A stretch of 64,000 bases of DNA from Sphagnum compactum (lineage: Eukaryota > Bryophyta > Sphagnopsida > Sphagnales): NCBI GenBank assembly GCA_965153455.1, contig OZ234494.1, positions 13,454,001 through 13,518,000 on the forward strand. Reading direction: 5' to 3'. The position numbers and the translations under genes are program-made. The notes under the pieces are model-generated. The model saw nothing but the letters and a program-made list of their open reading frames with translations. It was not told where the DNA came from and searched no databases. Positions 45,536 to 58,946 of the stretch are shown here, one piece after another; position 1 is the first letter of the stretch; each line of letters starts with the position of its first letter.

Positions 45536-45574
45536 CTTGTCAACTAGTCACTTCCCTATTGTCTTCTCTAGTTT

Positions 45575-45960
45575 TTAACCATTGAAGTACATCCTTGAGG
45601 ATTCACCAATAGTTTATGAAAATAAATGAACCTCTTTTTTGGTGCTTTGACTTATAAAGCTCTAGTGCTTTCTAAAACATATCTTCATTAGAAGTGTTGC
45701 TTTCACTAAGGGTGACCACAACTTGATAGTTGTTGCAAAATTTTGCTATGTTGTGTGTGATTAAACCCCATTTTGTCTCCAAGCTTCTAGCAAGGCATTC
45801 TTTGCAGTTTGTAGGTCAAAGTTTTGTTGTAGTGTTCCTCAATTCGCTCCCAAATTGGTTGACACTTTTGCCCATTCCTCATGATAAGATCTTGCAATAT
45901 GTGAAAAATCATCCCTACGCAACAACTTCACCTCCACAACAAATTTTTTTAAACTATTGT
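45575..45960 (-). pseudogene. Harbinger-associated NAM/trihelix-like ORF remnant
   Basis: The minus strand keeps WERIEEHYNK, a frame change, then RSLETKWGLITHNIAKFCNN, YQVVVTLSESNTSNEDMF, a stop, ALELYKSKHQKRGSFIF, and a W-x2-LKD-x2-QWLK end. This is the plant 'NAM-associated' DNA-binding accessory protein often paired with Harbinger-like transposases. It faces the transposase fragment in a convergent arrangement, their C-terminal ends about 45 bases apart, as in two-gene elements. Confidence 0.75.
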
Positions 45961-46329
45961 AGTAAAATCAGGTTCTTACGTTGCCATGCTTGCAAGCATG
46001 AAAAAAACCACACAAGAGAGTAGAACAACATAGTCAACATTGGTTGATGACATTTGCAGAGCAATCTCTAGAGGTTGATATCGCCCACCAAATTGTGAAG
46101 CTTGGCCTGATTTTTCATGGTTCTTGCAACTTATTTGTAGTCCTAGTTGCCCATTTGGGGTGTGCATTTGTTGCAATTGTTCCTTGACAGTGCTATAATA
46201 TCATTGCAAAGGCATTTACCACCTCCTGTTGGAGCTGCTCTAAGGGTCTAAACACAAAACAATTTCCCAAGGATGTGCCACTTTGATTAAGTATGTGATC
46301 ATGATGGTGGGAAGAGCTTGCTTAAAAGG

Positions 46330-47364
46330 GAACATTAAACTTGATTCTTCATTAGCAATTCTTCAGCATAAATTGGCCAAAAAGTCACCATGAATGGGTT
46401 GTGTTGGATTGGGCTGGGCCTCGAGATATCTTGGTCTTTGGTGCAAGTGTAAAATTAAACTTAGCATATTGGAATTAACATTCCTTAAATTTTCAGAATT
46501 TCAATATGGCCCAGATTCTGTACATTTTTGTACTTGTCTATGTTGATATGGTGGTGTGAGTGTGACATTTTGTACATTGTCTATGTTGAAATGCAAGTCT
46601 GCAATGGTACCATGTTGATAAGTAGTACAATGGGTGGGTTTCTATTGAACCTACAAACCAAGTGGGGCCATAAAAGATCTCACATCATTTTAATTGTTGA
46701 TTATTAAGTTGCCTACTTTACTAGTAGTTTTGGCCTTAAATTTTTAAACACCAATCATTTTGTGTTAGGGAAGCCACACCAAAGTTCCTTCCAACTTCAT
46801 CTTTTTTGAAACTATTCATAAATAATGATAAAAGTAACATAAATGTTTGGTTCAAAAACCTGGTTGCAATTGTTTGTCCAGAATTCCATTAGGCTCACCT
46901 TCAAGCCTTGAGTCTCAAAAATTCCCATACATTTTCAGTGAACATCATTTGAATCTGCCACCCAATAGACTCGATATAAACTTTTCATCCATGGGATGTG
47001 GCCCAAACCAAGCCCATCAAAACCTAAAAGCATCAAACATAGTGGACCGATTGGCAATTTTTTGAATTTCAATCGGTCAATGGCTCAAGCACTCAAGTGT
47101 AAACCATTTCTCAAATTCTGAACCATGCTCAAATCAAAACCATTTATTTTTCACAACCTAATTTCTTTCAGCATTCTCTAGTGAAGCTCAGGATTCCCCA
47201 CTCAACATAATACATCCTTGGACAAGGGTAGCTTCAAGACATGTTTGTCAAATAATTATATTAATTATGAAGATTCCATGTTGAAATTTTTCTTGAATTT
47301 AAAAAAAATAAAAAATGTTCAACATTTCTACAATAATAATTTGTGTTGAAGCTTCCATACATCC
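46330..47364. other. intergenic region
   Basis: AT-rich spacer with TGTACATTTTTGTACTTGTC/TTTTGTACATTGTC repeated words near 46520-46590. No gene is recognised. Confidence 0.4.
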
Positions 47365-47738
47365 AAGTGCAGCATCCACTGGAAACTAAATTGTGACTTA
47401 GTTGAGGATGAACCACATCTAAGTTACCTGGGTAATCTATCTTGTAAACCCTTGTACTTTTGCCTTATAACACTACCTAGGTAAACTACCTATGTAAGTG
47501 GGTAAGTATCATTGGCAAGTAGGTAAGGAATATACCTACTTAATGCTTGCTATGTAGGTAGTTAAGTAGGTAAGGTACTTGGTTGCCTACTAGGTAGGTA
47601 GATATTTTATTTGGATGGTTAGTACACAGCTAACCACCACGGTTAGGTACGGGTCAGGAATTCAATGAAAAAGTGTTTCCTATCCACATACTATCCATCC
47701 TGCATAATGGGCCGATGGGTGGTGGTTCACCCTGGGCA
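47365..47738. mobile_element. family 1 MITE copy
   Basis: It runs from GCAGCATCCACTGGAAAC through ATGAACCACATCTAAGTTAC, GTAGGTA/CCTACTT-rich centre, CTAACCACCACGGTTAG, GAAAAAGTGTTTCCTATCC and CATCCTGCATAATGGGC to GGTGGTTCACCCTGGGC. The order matches the 52125-52507 copy. Confidence 0.7.
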
Positions 47739-48699
47739 TATGAACAGGCCTTGGCTGACCCAGCACCTACACAGGTACCATGGTAAAAACTAAAAACCCT
47801 CGAAACTAATTTTTTTGGGTTGCTCATAAAACACCATAAAATGGTCTTTTGAAAGAGTAAAATCAAATGAAAGCTATTGGGTCCAAATTTGACATTTCTA
47901 GGGTTAAATGTAGCCAGGAAGGCACCTCACTTGGAAAGGGTAAAGGAAAAAAGGATTCCCAAAATTTGATGAACAAAGAGCATTATGGTGTGAGTCAAAT
48001 AGGGTTTATAAAAAGAGCAAGGAATGATCATTATATATATATAAAGCTTGGTTGCATCTCTAGTGTACTGAGCGAGTGTAAGGTAGGGAACAACTAACTT
48101 ATCCCAGTAGAGCAGTAGCCTCTTTTTGTCTCTGGAGTTTGCTGGTGACAGAAGCTGCTGCAGGTGTGTGGCCAGATTGATGAGAGAAGGAAAAGTTCAG
48201 AGAGAAAATGTGCTGCTGAACTTGCTACCCACAGTTCAGTTTTTAGAGCTTTTTGGGTACACTTGTGTAATTAAGAACCATTTCTCATGCTGCACTCATG
48301 AAAGATGGTGAGTCCAAAAAGCCTGATCCAAATCCTGCCAAAACTTGGGAGCTCATTTGGTTCTGTCTGTTTTACAACCTTTTTTGGATCCTTTCTGTAA
48401 GGGGTAAGGAAGTACCTAGTAGGGTTGAAACCAACCCTGGAAGTAGTAGAGTTCTCTATTCAAAATCCAATACATTTCTTCTGCTTTGCTGCTGCTGGTT
48501 TGTTTGTTTGTTTTCCTTTTGTCTGGAGATGAATGGAATCTTATGGGTTGTCTCTGCCAAGTGTTTTAAAACCTTGGCTTTTGGTGGGTAGTTGATCAAT
48601 TCTGGTTGCCAATAATACCTCCTTACATTATGGATGTTGAGAATTAATATTAAAAAATTATATCTATTTGATCATTCAACTATTTCATGAATTTATATG

Positions 48700-48880
48700 T
48701 GACCCAGTACTCAGTACCCACCAGTGCACCATCCATTGGAAACCTGCTATGACTCAGTTGTGGATCAACCACAGCCCAGTTACTATGGTTCCACCTTGGT
48801 AACCTATCCTGTAACCTCTCCTACTTCCCCCCTTCCCTAACCTTGGTAACTACTACTTATGTAAGTACCAATGTTGGGCA
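48700..48880. mobile_element. partial family 1 MITE
   Basis: CAGTACCCACCAGTGCACCATCCATTGG, then GACTCAGTTGTGGATCAACCAC, GGTTCCACCTTGGTAACC and CTATCCTGTAA match the first half of the 52125 copy. The second half is missing. Confidence 0.65.
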
Positions 48881-51800
48881 GATATCATAATTCCCGTGAT
48901 ATCCACCCAGGCTTTCAGGTTGATTCTCAGCCTAAACATCACCTCTTGTGAGAACCATCAAGTTGAAACAACCGATGGTTTTCTTTCAGGAGAATGCAAG
49001 CACAAGAGAGTAAGAGATTTGAGAGAGCACTCCAAGCCAAAGCTCAAATGGCAAGAGAGCATTCAAGCTTTCCTTTTCTATGTTGTTCAAGCTTTATTGT
49101 TGCTACTTATGGTCTCTCCTACTACTAATTAAAGCTTTATTATTGTTGCTTGAACTTTCCTCATGCTTTTACTTGTGCTCTCTTGCCACTGCTCACAAAT
49201 TCTTGTTTCAACTCATGTTCTCTTGTCATTGCTTGCGCTCTTACATCTACTTGCACTTTCTTGATGTTATTCACACTTTTCCTCCTATCGTTCATGATCT
49301 CCTCCTCCTACTTGTGTTATCTTGATCTCCCCAATAAAGTACTCACTTTATTACTTGGTGCTCTTTCCCTCTATTGCACTCAATGTTCTCTCGCTTTGTT
49401 GCTCAATGCTCTTCTACTCATTGGCTCTCCTTTCATGTTTCGCTAGTACTTGGATACAATTTTTTTATATAAATTAGGGCAACAAAAGTGAATAATATCT
49501 TTTTTGAAATTGACTAGTCAATATTGTGTTTAAAAAATTCCTTTACGTTGGAAGTTTGATATATTATGATTATAATATGTAAAAGTTGAAAGCATATAAG
49601 TACATTTTATGAATCCATTAACTTGAAGATGGAAAATGTCTAATATTTCATATATTACAAATCTATTATACAAGAATTGTTTTCTTGCAAAATAGAAAAA
49701 ACACTACTTGCATTAAATTGGAAAATCTCCTCACATGCATATTGAAAATTTGATTTTTTAGTATCATTGTAATAAAGTCAAAGAACCTGTTCATATTGAT
49801 ATTGATTAATTATTACTTATGAGTTCAACGTATCAAAGTTTATTTAATGATTATGTTCCAATTATGTTGCAAGGATCTTACATTGTCTACTTTAGTAGGC
49901 TTTCACCTTTATACTAATATATGAATTCTAACTCTTGCAATATTTAAAGATTTACAATCTCATTCTTGCATTTTGTTATGAGGACATGAAAGAATATTAA
50001 GTTATTATTTTCCATTTAGGTTTTTCTTTAGAATTGTTTGTAAATGTTTTCATTAATTTTGCTCAAGACTTCAAATTATGTTTTGTGACATATAATCCTT
50101 CATTTCATTAAAAAAAAAGGTGATTAATCATAATTTGAATTAATTCACATATAATTTTTATAAATGGATAATATATCTATCACTTTTTTTTTAAAAATAA
50201 TTCTAAACATCAATTATAATATTTATGATGTATAATTTTTTTTATATTTTAAATTTTAATCTAAATGACATTTAGTAATGTTAGATAATTTAAAAAAATT
50301 GATGTAATTTTAATTTTTATATTTTTACGAATATAATATATATACTTTATTTAAAATTATGGTAAAAGTCTTATGAATGATATATTTCTTAGACATCTTA
50401 AACTTTTATTTGATTAAAAATATATATCATACTTGATTATGATTATAATAAGTTGTAATTTTACCAATAAAATTTAATTTACATGTATAATATTTAGAAA
50501 TAGATCATAACTCAAATGTATTTAATAGAAATATAATAATTTGTATTGACAATGTCAATAAACAATATAAAATACCAACAAACAAATAGACACAAGTTGA
50601 TATTTAAAAAAATTGTAATTCCAAAGATGCCACATATGTTTTAATCATCAAAATATTGTAAATGGAAAATTATTGGCCCTAGTTGCCAAAACAACTATGA
50701 CCAATTGCAAAAACAACTAAGTTTTCATCCATCCAAGGATCCATTCATAATATTGGATGACAAATGTGCACTTTCATTTTATTTTTCCATCCAAACATGT
50801 AATAGTCACAAATTATAGTCACGTTTGTGACTTCGTTTGATTGTGTCAACATTATAGTTGCATATGTGATTACAATATTCGCATATATGACTACACACAT
50901 TTATGACTAAAATGACACATGACTAACCCAACTATAGTCATAAAAGTAGTTGATTTGGACACTAATCACATTTATAGTCATAACCATATGGTTGGAATGG
51001 GCAAGATTTCTTCTAGTGCTTGTAATTCCTTACTAGGTTACATCTAAATTGCAATTTTTCCCAAGGCCACCAAGCAAGAAAGTCTCAAGTAGTAGTTTTG
51101 AAACTAAAATTTTATGAATGCCACCAATTTGAAAGATTATAGCTTCCTTATTTCAACTCCTATTGGAAATTTCTCATACAAAAGTTATAGCCCTTGAAAT
51201 TTTTTTCCAATAATGTATTAAACTTTCAAATCAAAGCTTATTTGAGCCCTATGTCAAACATTTTAATGGTCTAGAATCATTTGGTACTTTAATTCCCAAC
51301 CTTTCAAATGACCATAACTTGTGTTTTAAACCTTGGACTTGAAAATGAGACCTCGCTTTAATTATCTACTCTTCAAGACCTTTCCAACAATTAAAAAAGG
51401 TACAATTTGAACAAGGATTAATCCCCCAAAACCTTGCTCCAAGGTTTCAAAACAACTTTGACTTCCAACTCCCAATGACACACCCCTAGGTTTGTTAAGT
51501 GGTATGGGGTTAAAAACCTATTGATTTTTAATTTAAAAATCAAATGTAAACCCAAAATACATTCTTTACCTTCACAAACAAATAATGCATGGGAGTTTTG
51601 GGATGGTGGAATAGGATGGGCTCACAAAGTTGAACTTAAAATGAAATTAATCTACACAAACCAAAAAAAGTAGTAAATGCAAACTAAATAAAAAACGGTG
51701 CATGGACGTAGTCACAAAAGAGACATACTCATAGGACTCACCATGGCTCCGACTTGAAAATTAAAGGCATGGGGAGAAAGATTATGTTTTGAGGGTAGTG

Positions 51801-52124
51801 TTAAAACTAAGGTTTTTTTTAAAAGTTCTTAAAAGGGTTGAAACTTTTGTAAGCAATTGAGGCTTTTTGATTGAAATAAAGGTATGGAAAGGGAGGTTGT
51901 AGGTGTGGTCTCATTAGGGTTAGAATGCATGTGTTATGTTTGGCTCTTGTAGTTTTATTACTATGCATCACTTGCAAGAGAAGATTTCCATAGAAAATCA
52001 AAGAGTGAACAAGTTAAAATGAGATAACTAAAAAGATTACTTGAAGTTTCTTAATGTTTTAAAGTGCAAAAAAAATCTAACAATAAAAAAATTCCACAGT
52101 ATAGCTTTTGAAACAACAATTTAA
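48881..52124. other. gene-free region with a very AT-rich core
   Basis: 49070-49440 is pyrimidine-rich (CTTG/CTCTTG words). 49450-50650 is extremely AT-rich, with ATATAAT and TAATTT-type words, like a matrix-attachment region. 50740-51000 has repeated short CATAATAGTCACAAAT/ATGACTA words. No gene is supported. Confidence 0.5.
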
Positions 52125-52507
52125 GGGCCACATTGAACTAGCACCACTAGCACACCATCCATTGGATGCCTGTAATTAATCATGTGTGGATGAACCTCAA
52201 TTGAGTTAATACTTGGTTCACCTTCATAATCATTCTTGTAAGAAATAGGTTTCATGTATATAAATAAATAGGTAGGAAAATAGGTAATTATCTAGTAAAT
52301 GGATGATTTATACATAGGTAAGGGTTGATTTTACTACCTACCTACTATACCTACCACTTGTGGGTTTTAGTGGGTGGGTAACAAAAAAATAAAATTGAGC
52401 TAACCACCATAGTTAGCTAGGGAATTGAAACTTGACAAAAAATTGTTTCCTAACCACTTACCATCTATCCTTCATGGTGCATTGGTGGGTGCTGGTTCAT
52501 CATGGCC
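52125..52507. mobile_element. family 1 MITE, full-length copy (383 bp)
   Basis: Left end GGGCCACATTGAACTAGCACC; right end GGTGGGTGCTGGTTCATCATGGCC. These form terminal inverted repeats of about 24 bp with a few mismatches. The interior has a CTACCTACC/GTAGGTA-rich core and CTAACCACCATAGTTAG. There is no coding capacity. No clear target-site duplication could be fixed by eye. Confidence 0.8.
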
Positions 52508-55490
52508 ATTGTGGATGAATGTATGAATGAACGAATGTCACATGAATTTTTCATCTTCCTATAAATTTGTATGTCAAATGTGTTTTCAATGCACAAAATT
52601 AATGTGTGAAACATACAAATTATGAATGAATGAATTTTGCACAATTTTTATTGTTAAGTTGTGAAATATTAAATTTGTGATGTATAGTCAACAAAAAATT
52701 CCCATTGTGCATTCCATAAAAGTTTCTTTGTAAAGGCCATAATCCCCACATGGTGGATTTTGGTTCCACAATGAATAGAAAAAAAACATATAAAACAAAC
52801 ACATGGAAAATGGGAAAAAGGTGATAAATAATTTGTGAGGGAAAGAAATAAATAACAAGCCAAGAGTTACACATTACAAAACTTAAACGGATGGCCAAAA
52901 TTGGAGACAAAAATGAACATAAGGATTATTGAAATTCTTTTGCGCAAACCCAAGAAATTGGGTCATAATTAACCAAGATATTACACATTAACATCCCAGT
53001 AAATATGTTAATTATATTAAGTGAGATGTATTTTGTTCAATAAGTAAGCATGTTGGTTAGCTATGTATTAGTTTAAACCATCCAAATGCATGTATATTAA
53101 CCATCAAGTGTTTTATTTATCTATCTACATAATGAACATTCACATTGCACATAATTACCTTATGACATTTACCCACTTGCAAAGGTAATTTAAGGGGGAA
53201 GGAGGAGGGTTTTACAAGATATAAACTTTGGTAACTTAGTTATGAATGAATTGTGGTTCATCCACGACTCAATCATACTTCATATTAGGTGGGTGCTTGT
53301 GCACATCAGCTATAAGGGACTTGCTTGACTTTAATGATAGTTTGTGTGGTTCAAAGTTATGTGTAAGGTAAGGAACTCAAAAGGGGTTGTTTAAGGAATG
53401 CATGCCGTATGTGAGGTGGGAGTCGAGTGTTGGAAATGAATTGAATTCCTAAAATGGCCCCATTCAAGGTCCCTATCTAGTGCAAAAAACTAGTAGAATT
53501 TCATGATGACTATGATTGCTTTGAAAGGAGCGGTAAGGGGAAAAGGGGGTGTAACAAAAAAGATTGGGAAGAAATAGTCTCAAATGCAAAGTACTCTTAC
53601 AATAAGATTGTTAAGAATTGCATAAACTTAAGAGCAACTTAACATAATAAAAGTGTTTACATTATAGTGTCCAAACTCCTTGCTATCTTATCCAATCAAA
53701 CCTAAACTATGGGTTACGAGGGATCAACATGTTCTGATTTTTCTCTCAATGAGGCCACTAGTCGTAATTTTGGCAATTTCAGTAAAACCCATTCACAACT
53801 TTCGTGAATTTGGTCCCTTGTCCCCATAAAGTAGGTAGAGCCATATCCTAATACATAGAGTAGGAGGTTGAACCACATCAAGAACCCAAGCATATTTTAA
53901 CACAACAAATTACATCTACTCCCATGAAGTAATGATGAAACATATAACAATTCAAGGGAGTTGGACGAAGTAGAAATAATGATCCAAATGGATCATCAAT
54001 ACATTTTCCCATAAAAAGCCAAATCTTTAGAAACCAAATTTCCCTTTAGATTTCCCAATGTTGTGGGTGTTCTCTGTCCCTAAATCACAAACTTAATACA
54101 ATTCACACAAAGTTCCTAGAAATAGCCCCAACACATCAAAATTTAAATTGCCATTGACCGCTTCTTAATGTTAAGTTGCTTCATCACTTCCCTCAATGCA
54201 ACCCTTCAACATTATTGCTACCTCTACCTTCATATCCCTAAAACTTATGACATAGTGGAAAAACATGACTCTAGAGGTGAAAATATCAACAACAACAAAG
54301 CATTCATCCCACATTGTTTTACTAGTCCCTTAAACTCTACCTGGTTATCTCCATGACCAAGACAACACACACACACACAAAATGTTAAAGAAAGAATCAT
54401 TAACTATGTTTGCCAATCCACATTTGCACATACATACATTGTGAAGTTCCACACTTTATAATGCACATCTTCCAAAAATCAACACAATCATAGTTCAACA
54501 ACTCAAACTCATCCGTAACTCCACACATCAAGAATTACTAAACACAAACCAATGCCAAGTGCCATCAAAATACCAAATCACCATTACCACATCATCAAAC
54601 ATAACCTATAAGAAACATATATAAGAAAAGAAAAGAAAATTGTTCACAAAACCTTTCCCCCCTTCTCCATCAACTACCGCAACTTTTGTCACCTTTTGCT
54701 TTTAACAATTAATAGTATTGTCACATCCAATTAAGGTTTCATCTTCCTTAATTCCATGTCATAGAGGAACATCATGCAAAGGTAACATCGTTTCTTGAGG
54801 CAGAAATTTTGCTAAGGGTAAGGTGCCCTACACATACACTAGAAAAATTCGACCAACTCTTTATCAAACTAGAAATTTATAAAAAAAAGATTTATATATG
54901 ATTCCTTGATTTGATTGTCACATGCCATAGTTGAATAGTAGGTTCATTGGGTCTTTGTCAAATAATCATTTAATTTTGAAGATTCCATTTCAAAATAGAA
55001 TATCTCCAATCTTCCAAAATTTGCTTGATTTTCATTGAAAATTTTATCATGTTTAAAAACAACATAGTTTTTTGTCAAACCTACTATTCAACTAGGGTAC
55101 AATGCAGTTCGCTCGTACTAGGTTTTCTAGTTAAAATTGAAACCCCATTTGGCTCCACCTATTGAGTTTCTAGTTTCTATACATCCATGTTAAGAGTTTA
55201 GTGTTCCTTGAGTGGTACTAGCCTTAAAATAATATGTGGTTCTTGGATAAATCTCTTTTGGCAACCTAGTGTTTTCTTTTGAACCTTTCGTTCAGCCTGT
55301 GATGCGCTTGTCTTTCTCTTTGTTGTGTGTGTGTGTGTGTATGTGTGTGTTTTTTTTGGCTGGTTCAGATTTCTATCACCAATATGAACTGAAAATTGCA
55401 CAACTTAATCTTCGCTACAGTGAGCCAATTGTATGCTTGAATATTCCTACTCCTAAGATATATATCAGGCAAGGCAAGGCAAAGCAAACT
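52508..55490. other. intergenic region
   Basis: AT-rich spacer. A weak family 1 MITE remnant may lie at 53160-53300 (GGTAACTTAGTTATGAATGAA, TTCATCCACGACTCAATCAT, GGTGGGTGCTTGTGC). A CA repeat is at 54364-54380 and a GT repeat at 55326-55350. No gene is recognised. Confidence 0.45.
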
Positions 55491-55494
55491 AAGT

Positions 55495-55960
55495 AAGTAG
55501 GGAATATAAGTGGGGACTATCTAGGTAGGTATGTAGGTAGAGAATATAAATGTTTACTATATACGGTAGGGAATATTAGTGGTTAGTATGTAAGTAGGTA
55601 AAACAATCGGTGGTTACTAGATACGTAGATACATGTGGATAGTTATAAGAACATAGGTAATCGCAATGGCTACTTATGGGACAGGAATCGCAACAAGAGA
55701 ATGTGATTTTTCTCACGCCTAATGTCAAATTGTCATTTTCATGTAATATATGCCACAAGGAACATCACATACTGTACATACATTGTAATGAATGAAATCA
55801 CAAATTTTATCTCACACATGTGTCATGAATGAGCCATGGCTCTCACTACATTCTCTTGTAGTGAATGCAATGAGAAAGTGTTTCCTGTCCAGGCACACCA
55901 TGAGTGCATCCATCCTTCAGGGTGCACTCAGGGGTGCTAATTGTTCACTGAGGACTGTAC
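55495..55960. mobile_element. diverged family 1 MITE
   Basis: It has GTAGGTATGTAGGTAG-like words at the start, then AATGAGAAAGTGTTTCCTGTCC, CCATCCTTCAGGGTGCACTC and GGGGTGCTAATTGTTCACTG near 55870-55945. The last part matches the right end of the 52125 copy. The middle is not alignable by eye. Confidence 0.45.
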
Positions 55961-56639
55961 ACTGACACCCACAAAGTTAATTAGTAGGGAGTGTTTAGTC
56001 CTACAAGTTGGAAAAGAAACATTGTGGGTATGGGTTTAAAAGGGTGTAGAAAGTCAAATAGAGTAGCAGCCAGTATGTAGTAGATAAAGGAGACCCTGGG
56101 GTCTGACTGCCATGCTAGAGATTTAATAATTTCAAACTGTTGGCTCTGATTGTCTTTACCAGAGATCTAATAATTTCAACTGCAGATTTTGTTGTACCCA
56201 GTGAAACTTACTAGACTGGTCATCTCATGTCTCTTCTGTTGATCTGAGCTCTCTCCTGTCAACGTTTTGCAGGATGGTCTTTTTGCTTGCCACTCCACAA
56301 GAGTAGGTGCTCGCTCCAGTTGTCCTTAACAATCAGAATTTGTTGAGACTACTGAAGAGACTTCCTGGAACATCCATCAACTGTTGATCATCACAGCAGC
56401 AAATCATAATTTGGTATGTGAAGCACGCACACTGATTGCCTCCGTGTACATGATCTCTGTTCCCACTCAATCTCTAGAGTTTTGCAGTACGGTTTGGATG
56501 AGTGTTGATGTGATATCAAACTTTTGAACATACCAGACTGGTCTTGGTTTTGGCCTTTAGGTACTTTTGAAAGTTTTCACAACAGCTTGATCCTCCTGGT
56601 ATCTGATCCTTCATTTAAAAAACTTTCATACCAGTAAAT

Positions 56640-57160
56640 GGTCTTGGTATTGGGTCCAAGACTCCTTTTTGGCTGGTGTGCCGTTGGTTGGTATATACAT
56701 ACATACCTAGTATTAAAACTCATATAAAACTGGTACAAGTCTGGTATTAGCTTGGCACATGGTTTTTTTGGGGTGAGTTTTTTGAGATAGGTAGATCGGC
56801 GATCACTCTCAAAAGGAATGAGCCAAATTTGGCTACAGGTCAGAGAGGAAGGTATACATTTTTTTTTTCAGAATCCTGCAATGTTTTACAACTGCAGAAA
56901 AAAAATCCCTCTAAATGTGATGACTTTGGCACAATATAATTTCCCAAAAAAATCGTTCGTACCCTAGTTCACACTGGATTTTTGGGTGTGAAATTTTGCC
57001 CAAAAAACAAAACACACTGCCTCAGCCTGTACTAGTCTTTGTACCAGACTGGTACTGGTACAAGACTGGTATTGCCTCAAGTCATACGAGCTTAGTAAGG
57101 TCTTAGACCAGGAAGGGGGTATATACCCAGGCTGATAACTGACAGGTATACCCACTTACC
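56640..57160. repeat. family 3 repeat interrupted by a family 2 MITE
   Basis: GGTATATACATACATACC and ACTGGTACAAGTCTGGTATTAG (56690-56750) and GTACTGGTACAAGACTGGTATTGCCTCAAGTCATACG with GGTATATACCCAGG (57040-57130) are family 3 wording. Between them, 56765-57005 is a family 2 element with TTTTTGGGGTGAG, CCAAATTTGGCTACAGG and GAAATTTTGCCCAAAAAAC. The layout suggests insertion of family 2 into family 3. Confidence 0.5.
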
Positions 57161-57865
57161 CACCAGTTGTAAAAAAAATTGAAAGATCGATTTTTGCATA
57201 CAAACACAGTTCTCAATTTGTTACACAAACGCAAGATCTAACTGCCGGTTCTTTCCTGAAAACCCTCACTTCTTTGATGCTTTAGAAAGAACTCGAACTG
57301 GCATTTCTTTGATTCTGGAATATTTTTCCAAAGAACGGGAACCATCAATTCTTTGATTCTGGAATATTGGAAGAACTGGAAAGGGGAGGTTCTTTTAGAG
57401 ATTAAAAGAACCACCCAACACTGTACCAAATCAGCAGTGGTTTTTGGACATACCTCATGCAGCTAGTCATGCACTCCCAGCTTGCAGTAGGTGCATGGAA
57501 CCAACCACCTTGCATCAGAATATGCAGGTGAGTGTTGTGGCACAGTTGTTCACTGATAATATTGTTATTGGGTGTTGGCAGTTGACCACTTGACTCTCTC
57601 TATCTATATAAGCTCTTGCCTCCCCCCACGCCCCCTTCTGTCACAGTTTGTCGGGATCTCAGTAAACCACAGTACGATCATCCTGGTCCAGAGGGAGGCA
57701 ATGGTGTCTGCAGGAAAGGTCCACAAACAAAACAGGAACTGAAAAGAGAACCCGCCTAACAGGACATTTTCCTCTGAAGCACTTGCAGACTCCACCAGTT
57801 AGGCTGGACTTCTTTGGCATTTGAACAGCTGGCAATGTTGGCAGCGCTACATCAGCTTCCTCTTC

Positions 57866-57870
<5 letters not shown>

Positions 57871-57906
<36 letters not shown>
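57871..57906 (+). repeat. (CT)n microsatellite
   Basis: About 18 CT dinucleotides follow TCTTCTTCCT. No coding context. Confidence 0.95.
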
Positions 57907-57907
<1 letters not shown>

Positions 57908-58740
57908 ACCTGGAGAGCTGAAGGAATTCACAGGCAAGTACTTAATGTGAAGGTAAAAACAAAAAGCACAAAAGCTAGGCGAGGCAAGGCAACCAGTACC
58001 CATTTTTTCCCTGGCTAAATTTAGAATTTTGGCTAAAGAAATTTCAAAATGGCTAAAAATATGTTTTTTTTTTGGGGAGGTTTTCTAGTCCTCACATTTC
58101 TACAGTTTCTTTTGAAATACAGTGGGATTTTTCTATTGGGTCGGAGCATGTAGTCAAACATGTGAAGGAATCTCAAACCTTTTTTAACTTTCGTGTCCTG
58201 GTTATAGCCAAATTTGGCTAAACAGTATTATGGATGGTTGCCAGTTCAGCTCCATCACAACAAATATGAAAAAGAAAATCCTGGCAGGCAGGGAGGCAAT
58301 TGTTGCCAAACAGGATAACTGCTGATAAGAGAGAGAGAGAGAGAGAGGAAAGAATAATCATGGATATGGAAACCATATCCAACATGCATTTTGCTGATTT
58401 TTTTGGGGTTGCAGAATCTACATGACTTAAATTTGGTGATCTTTTTGGCAGAATCTACAATGACTTTCAACACAATTAATCAACCAGCAGCACAGAAGAA
58501 AACTTTGTTTTCTTCCTAGAGACTTAGAATTTGTCTGAGTTTCAGGGGACAGGACAGATTGGAGGTCACATGGTTCATCAGAAAACTCTGTAATGGATTT
58601 TGATTACTTACAACAAGCTGCAGCCAATTTGTTTTTATAAAAAACAATTAATTAATTAATACAAAAAACTGTCAAAGCAACAAACAGATGGATCACCCAT
58701 CTCTCCAGTCCCTCAACAATGATGAGAATAGTTGAAGGGA

Positions 58741-58764
58741 AGAAGAAGAAGAAGAAGAAGAAGA
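58741..58764 (+). repeat. (AGA)n microsatellite
   Basis: Eight AGA triplets, embedded in non-coding DNA. Confidence 0.95.
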
Positions 58765-58925
58765 AACTGGATCATTTCAGTCTAGCTTAACTTTAAATCT
58801 TGAGAGCAATCCCTCCCACACTACAAATTTTTTTATTATGCCAGTGTTGTTGTGTGTGTCCTCTCTACTGGAACTATAAATCCTTACTACTACCGTAGTT
58901 GTTGAATAGCAGGTTCGACAAAAAT

Positions 58926-58946
58926 TATATATATATATATATATAC
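58926..58946 (+). repeat. (AT)n microsatellite
   Basis: About ten AT dinucleotides ending in ACACAT. A smaller AT run also occurs at 16634-16650. Confidence 0.9.

Noticed and set aside
49080-49446. Leu/Ser-rich plus-strand frames
   Set aside because: Pyrimidine-rich low-complexity DNA with overlapping frames and no known domain.
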